9,004 nt of DNA from Porticoccaceae bacterium (GTDB lineage: Bacteria > Pseudomonadota > Gammaproteobacteria > Pseudomonadales > Porticoccaceae): contig JALOAH010000129.1 in the NCBI GenBank assembly GCA_023228865.1, positions 1 through 9,004 of the forward strand, written 5' to 3'. Under the pieces are notes generated by a model. The model made no database searches and had not been told where the DNA came from. It saw only the letters and a program-made list of their open reading frames with translations. The position numbers and the translations under genes are program-made. How positions within the stretch are numbered: position 1 is the stretch's first letter; each line of letters opens with the position of its first letter. This document shows, in pieces, positions 6,137-9,004 of this stretch.

Positions 6137-7684
6137 TCAGGCGACGATCTCCCGAATTTCATTGTAGAGCGGCTGTAAACGTTTGTACATGTGCTGATAA
6201 ACCCGTTCGTACAGGTCGGTGTAGATTTTGTGGCGGTGTGGATCGGGCTCAAAGGTATCCCCAAGGTGCGTCATTTCTGAAACCGCTGTATTGAAATCGG
6301 GGTGTAGATTCAACCCCACAGCCACATCGATGGCAGCCCCCAGCCCCGAGGCTTCGTACACATGCGGGCGGGTGACGGGCAGCCCGAAAATATCAGCGGT
6401 GATTTGCATGACGCCCGGGCTCTGACTGCCGCCGCCAGCGACCCTGAGCGCAGTGATGGGGATCTTTGAACGCTTTTCGGTCCTCTGCATACCTTCCAGC
6501 AGGGCATAACCCAACCCCTCGATGATCGCCCGGTAAAAATGAGCGCGGGTGTGCACATCGCCAAAGCCGATCACCGCGCCTTTGGCTTCTGGCCCGGGGA
6601 TCTTCAACCCCGGCGACCAGTAGGGCTGCAACATGAGGCCTTCTGCGCCGGCGGGCACGGTATGGAGCAAGTTATCGAATAAAACTTCGGCTTCAACCCC
6701 CAGTTTCTCGGCTTCTCTGCGTTCAACCAGTCCAAACTCCTCTTTGAACCAGCTCACCATCCAGAAGCCGCGGTAGATCTGCACTTCCAGTGAGTATGCG
6801 CCGGGTACGGCTGCCGGGTAAGGCGGAATGAGGGGGATAACCTCGGTATATTTTGTGTGGGTGGTGTTGATGGTAGCCGTGGTACCAAAGCTCAGGCAGC
6901 CGATGTGCGGTTCCAGGCAGCCCGCGCCGATCACTTCCGTTGCCTTATCGGCTGCGGTGGCGATGAGCGGCAAGCCTTCCGGGATGCCGGTTGCTTCAGC
7001 CGCCGCGCGGGTGATGTGCCCCAACAACTGGGCAGGCGGCACAAGATCAGGCAGCAGTTCCCGATCCATTCGTATCGCTTGCCATTTCCAGTCGGAGGGT
7101 TTAGCCCAATCCTGGCTCTTATAATCAAAGGGGAGATAACCCACCTGGCAGCCGATGGAATCGATGACTTTACCTACCAGCTTATGCGTTAGAAAACCAG
7201 AAAGCAGCACGAATTTATCCGTTTTTTTCCAAATTTCCGGTTGATGGGTTTTGATCCAATTGGCTTCGGCTTCGGCTTGAAAATAGCGGACGGTATCACC
7301 CATGCCGGCTAATTTGAATAAAAGCCCCCACACACCGCCTACGGGCGGCAGCCCCTCGGTGCGACGTTGATCCAGCCAGACCATGGCCGGGCGTAAGGGC
7401 TGCTGGTTTTCGTCCAGGTTGATTAACGTGGAGCGTTGGGTGGTCAAACCCACACCGACGATGGCATCTTTGTCCACACCATCCATCGTCCATATTTCCT
7501 GGCACGCCTGGCAAACGCCCTGCCAGAACACGCCTGGATCCTGTTCAGCCCAACCGGGTTTTACGGAGTAATAAGGCTGGATAGGGACCCTCTTTTTGGC
7601 GATTAACTGTCCTTTCAGGTCGAAAATTAAGGCTCTCACGCTTTGCGTACCGTTATCGATAGCCAGGATTTGATCTTTTCCCAT
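6137..7684 (-). CDS. FGGY-family carbohydrate kinase (sugar or polyol kinase)
   Basis: This 515-residue cytoplasmic kinase should transfer phosphate from ATP to a sugar or polyol. It has the two actin-like FGGY domains. The N-terminal phosphate loop is DNGTQSVR (10-17), followed by the family motif [11 protein letters not shown] (44-54) and a sugar-site region at 78-108. The likely catalytic base is Asp246 in ATAADKATE. The hinge region has [13 protein letters not shown] (262-274), the second FGGY signature spans about 372-392, and the C-terminal nucleotide-site glycines are in VAGGGSQS (415-422). Length is normal. I chose ATG at 7684 over the TTG four codons upstream because GGAG lies six bases before the ATG and overlaps that TTG region. 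It does not carry the typical glycerol kinase sequence around the hinge, so a ketose or another polyol is more likely than glycerol. It sits downstream of a GlpD-like dehydrogenase and upstream of VOC and LarA-like genes. Confidence 0.93.
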   Translation of the reverse strand: MGKDQILAIDNGTQSVRALIFDLKGQLIAKKRVPIQPYYSVKPGWAEQDPGVFWQGVCQACQEIWTMDGVDKDAIVGVGLTTQRSTLINLDENQQPLRPAMVWLDQRRTEGLPPVGGVWGLLFKLAGMGDTVRYFQAEAEANWIKTHQPEIWKKTDKFVLLSGFLTHKLVGKVIDSIGCQVGYLPFDYKSQDWAKPSDWKWQAIRMDRELLPDLVPPAQLLGHITRAAAEATGIPEGLPLIATAADKATEVIGAGCLEPHIGCLSFGTTATINTTHTKYTEVIPLIPPYPAAVPGAYSLEVQIYRGFWMVSWFKEEFGLVERREAEKLGVEAEVLFDNLLHTVPAGAEGLMLQPYWSPGLKIPGPEAKGAVIGFGDVHTRAHFYRAIIEGLGYALLEGMQRTEKRSKIPITALRVAGGGSQSPGVMQITADIFGLPVTRPHVYEASGLGAAIDVAVGLNLHPDFNTAVSEMTHLGDTFEPDPHRHKIYTDLYERVYQHMYKRLQPLYNEIREIVA

Positions 7685-7688
7685 GGTT

Positions 7689-7694
7689 CTCTCC
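7689..7694 (-). promoter_or_regulatory. Ribosome binding site deciding the kinase start
   Basis: GGAGAG on the minus strand lies four bases before the ATG at 7684 (its GGAG core six bases before). The alternative TTG start at 7696 would place this site inside the coding region, so the ATG is preferred. Confidence 0.75.
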
Positions 7695-7725
7695 AATTGG
7701 TGGCGATAGGGGTTAATGTGTTTAC

Positions 7726-7747
7726 TCTATCATAATCGATAATTATC
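7726..7747 (-). promoter_or_regulatory. AT-rich palindrome with possible promoter ahead of the kinase gene
   Basis: The 85-base gap between the dehydrogenase and kinase genes is AT-rich in its upstream half. It contains a perfect 10-base palindrome GATAATTATC (7738-7747), then ATCGAT, then TATGAT, which is one base from the -10 consensus. No good -35 is visible at the right distance. The arrangement could be a regulated internal promoter with an operator overlapping its spacer, or simply AT-rich filler. The kinase and following genes may therefore be transcribed both from here and from upstream. Confidence 0.35.
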
Positions 7748-7769
7748 TATTTTTCTAAAATTTGGCGCC

Positions 7770-9004
7770 TTAATTGGGTATATGATAATTTTCCTGCCAG
7801 ATTTGGCGGTAGCGTTCGACTTCGGCAGCCCAATCAGTATCAGACCAGCCCAGGTGTGGTTGCACCCTGGCTCGAATCAGGTCGATCATGTCCATGCCGC
7901 CGTTGGGGAACAGGACGCCAAGCCTGACCCGCCTGAGGAGCAAATCATCCAGGTGGAGAACCGCTTCATTTTTTGCCGCCCATGACAATTCTGCCCATAG
8001 CTGTGGAATCGGTTCAATGGGAACCAGGTCTTCCGAGTCAGCCTGCTGGAAAAATGGGTTCACATCCATACCCAAACGGCCTGCCATCAGCAGCCAACCC
8101 GGGTTTGACCGATCATTCCGCTCCTGAGGTTGGGGGTGGATGAAACACGGGGCGCGATGCGTGAACCTGGGACGACCGGGCAGCCGATCGGCACAGAAGT
8201 TGAGCGCGTCGGCTGCCATGACGCGAAAGATGGTTAATTTACCGCCAGCGACCGTGACCAAACCGTCTTCTTCCCAGATCTTGTGGGCGCGGGATTCAAG
8301 GGAGGGGTGTGCAGCGTTGGTGTTGATCACCGGGCGCAAACCGGAGAAGGTTGAAATGATGTCAGCTTCAGACACCGGGTGGTTGGGAAAGGTGTATTGA
8401 GCAGCCTCCAGCAGATAATCCACTTCTGCGGTTGAAATCCGGGTTTCATCTTCAAACAGATCATGGTCGAGGTCTGTTGTGCCGATCAACGATCGGTTTT
8501 CCCAGGGAATGGCAAACAACGCGCGATTATCGCGCGGGTGGAGCATGGTCACCGCTGCGTTGAGCGGGATTGACTCCTGTGAAAAAATCAGGTGGCTGCC
8601 GCGCAGCCGGCGCAGCCTGGCGGGTCCCTGGATTTGCTCTCTGAGCTCATCCGACCAGGGTCCGCTGGCGTTGATGATCACCTTGCTGCGCAGTTCTACT
8701 TGCGATGGGGTTATTTTTCCGGATTGATCCTCAACAATGACGCCCTCAACCGACCCATTTTTCGCTTTGCACAACTGAATAACCTTTGCATAATTGATAG
8801 CTGTGCCGCCGAAGCGGATGCCATCCATGATCACGCGCAGGACAAGCTGTGAATCATCCACAATCGCGTCGAAATATTTCAAACCCCCAACAAAGTTTGC
8901 ATCGCTCAATGCGGGAAGCGCATTCTTGGTCTGCTGCTGGTTGAGGGTGTAGTGCTGCCATTTCGGCGCCATCAGGTCGTATATCAGCGTGCCCAGTTTC
9001 ATCA
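7770..9004 (-). CDS. glpD: FAD-dependent glycerol-3-phosphate dehydrogenase family protein (N-terminus beyond window)
   Basis: The visible part is 410-411 residues of a GlpD/GlpA-type flavoprotein, which oxidises sn-glycerol 3-phosphate to dihydroxyacetone phosphate and passes electrons to the quinone pool at the membrane. Family landmarks, numbered from the first Met at 9002, are GGLKYFDA (39-46), INASGPWSDELRE (110-122), RGSHLIF (134-140), GTTDLDHD (174-181), the substrate-site arginine region FSGLRP (219-224) and the FAD-tail motif GGKLTIFR (253-260). The C-terminal helical domain holds LHLDDLLLRRVRLG (349-362). The FAD-binding GxGxxG should lie in roughly the first 90-110 residues, outside the window, so the Met at 9002 is internal and not the start. 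Related enzymes act on other polyol phosphates; EryB, for erythritol phosphate, is one example. With a non-GlpK kinase next door the substrate may not be glycerol 3-phosphate, and the symbol reflects family only. Confidence 0.88.
   Translation of the reverse strand, partial: MKLGTLIYDLMAPKWQHYTLNQQQTKNALPALSDANFVGGLKYFDAIVDDSQLVLRVIMDGIRFGGTAINYAKVIQLCKAKNGSVEGVIVEDQSGKITPSQVELRSKVIINASGPWSDELREQIQGPARLRRLRGSHLIFSQESIPLNAAVTMLHPRDNRALFAIPWENRSLIGTTDLDHDLFEDETRISTAEVDYLLEAAQYTFPNHPVSEADIISTFSGLRPVINTNAAHPSLESRAHKIWEEDGLVTVAGGKLTIFRVMAADALNFCADRLPGRPRFTHRAPCFIHPQPQERNDRSNPGWLLMAGRLGMDVNPFFQQADSEDLVPIEPIPQLWAELSWAAKNEAVLHLDDLLLRRVRLGVLFPNGGMDMIDLIRARVQPHLGWSDTDWAAEVERYRQIWQENYHIPN

Noticed and set aside
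7685..7696. TTG at 7696 as the start of the kinase
   Set aside because: It places the GGAG ribosome site inside the gene. ATG at 7684 follows that site at a normal distance.
1..9004. CRISPR array, tRNA/rRNA gene, insertion sequence or defence system
   Set aside because: No regularly spaced repeats, no tRNA-like or rRNA-like stretch, no transposase or integrase, and no nuclease, toxin or sensor domain were seen on either strand.

Overview
The window is a gene-dense bacterial region of moderate G+C. All seven genes lie on the minus strand, so transcription runs from high to low coordinates. There is no RNA gene, transposase, CRISPR array or phage gene. The gene mix is a FAD-linked glycerol-3-phosphate dehydrogenase relative, an FGGY sugar/polyol kinase, a LarA-type nickel-pincer enzyme and a heterodimeric ABC exporter. 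That mix, with Shine-Dalgarno sites and sigma70-like promoters, fits a heterotrophic, probably anaerobic bacterium. Chloroflexota (Anaerolineae) is my best guess from the general look of the proteins, but nothing in the window proves it.

Region 1 (9004 down to 3583) is a catabolic cluster. In transcription order it holds: a GlpD/GlpA-family dehydrogenase whose N-terminus lies outside the window; a short AT-rich gap with a palindrome and a possible promoter; an FGGY kinase that is not an obvious glycerol kinase; a small VOC (glyoxalase-fold) protein; a LarA-family protein with every cofactor and catalytic residue I can map; and an alpha/beta hydrolase with an intact Ser-Asp-His triad that overlaps the LarA gene by 4 bases. 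A hairpin followed by eight T residues just past the hydrolase gene closes the unit. The simplest reading is uptake-independent processing of a polyol or sugar and a related hydroxy acid. The hydrolase would release it from an ester or lactone, LarA would racemise or epimerise it, and the kinase and dehydrogenase would feed phosphorylated product to central metabolism and the quinone pool. The substrate cannot be read from the sequence.

Region 2 (about 3582 down to 3282) is a 300-base intergenic stretch. It has the terminator, a near-consensus promoter (TTGACA, 17-base spacer, TAAACT) and a leader of roughly 155 bases. The leader contains repeats and a short cysteine-rich reading frame that runs up to the next gene.

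Region 3 (3281 down to 1) encodes two ABC half-transporters whose genes overlap by 14 bases; the second runs off the window. Their nucleotide-binding motifs are complementary. The first subunit has an Asp in place of the catalytic Walker B Glu but a consensus LSGGQ signature. The second has a divergent LSVGQ signature. This is the pattern of a heterodimeric type IV exporter with one degenerate and one consensus ATP site (TM287/288, BmrCD, LmrCD class).

I do not see a clearly new system. The points most worth following are the LarA homologue's substrate in this kinase/dehydrogenase setting and the structured leader in front of the ABC operon.
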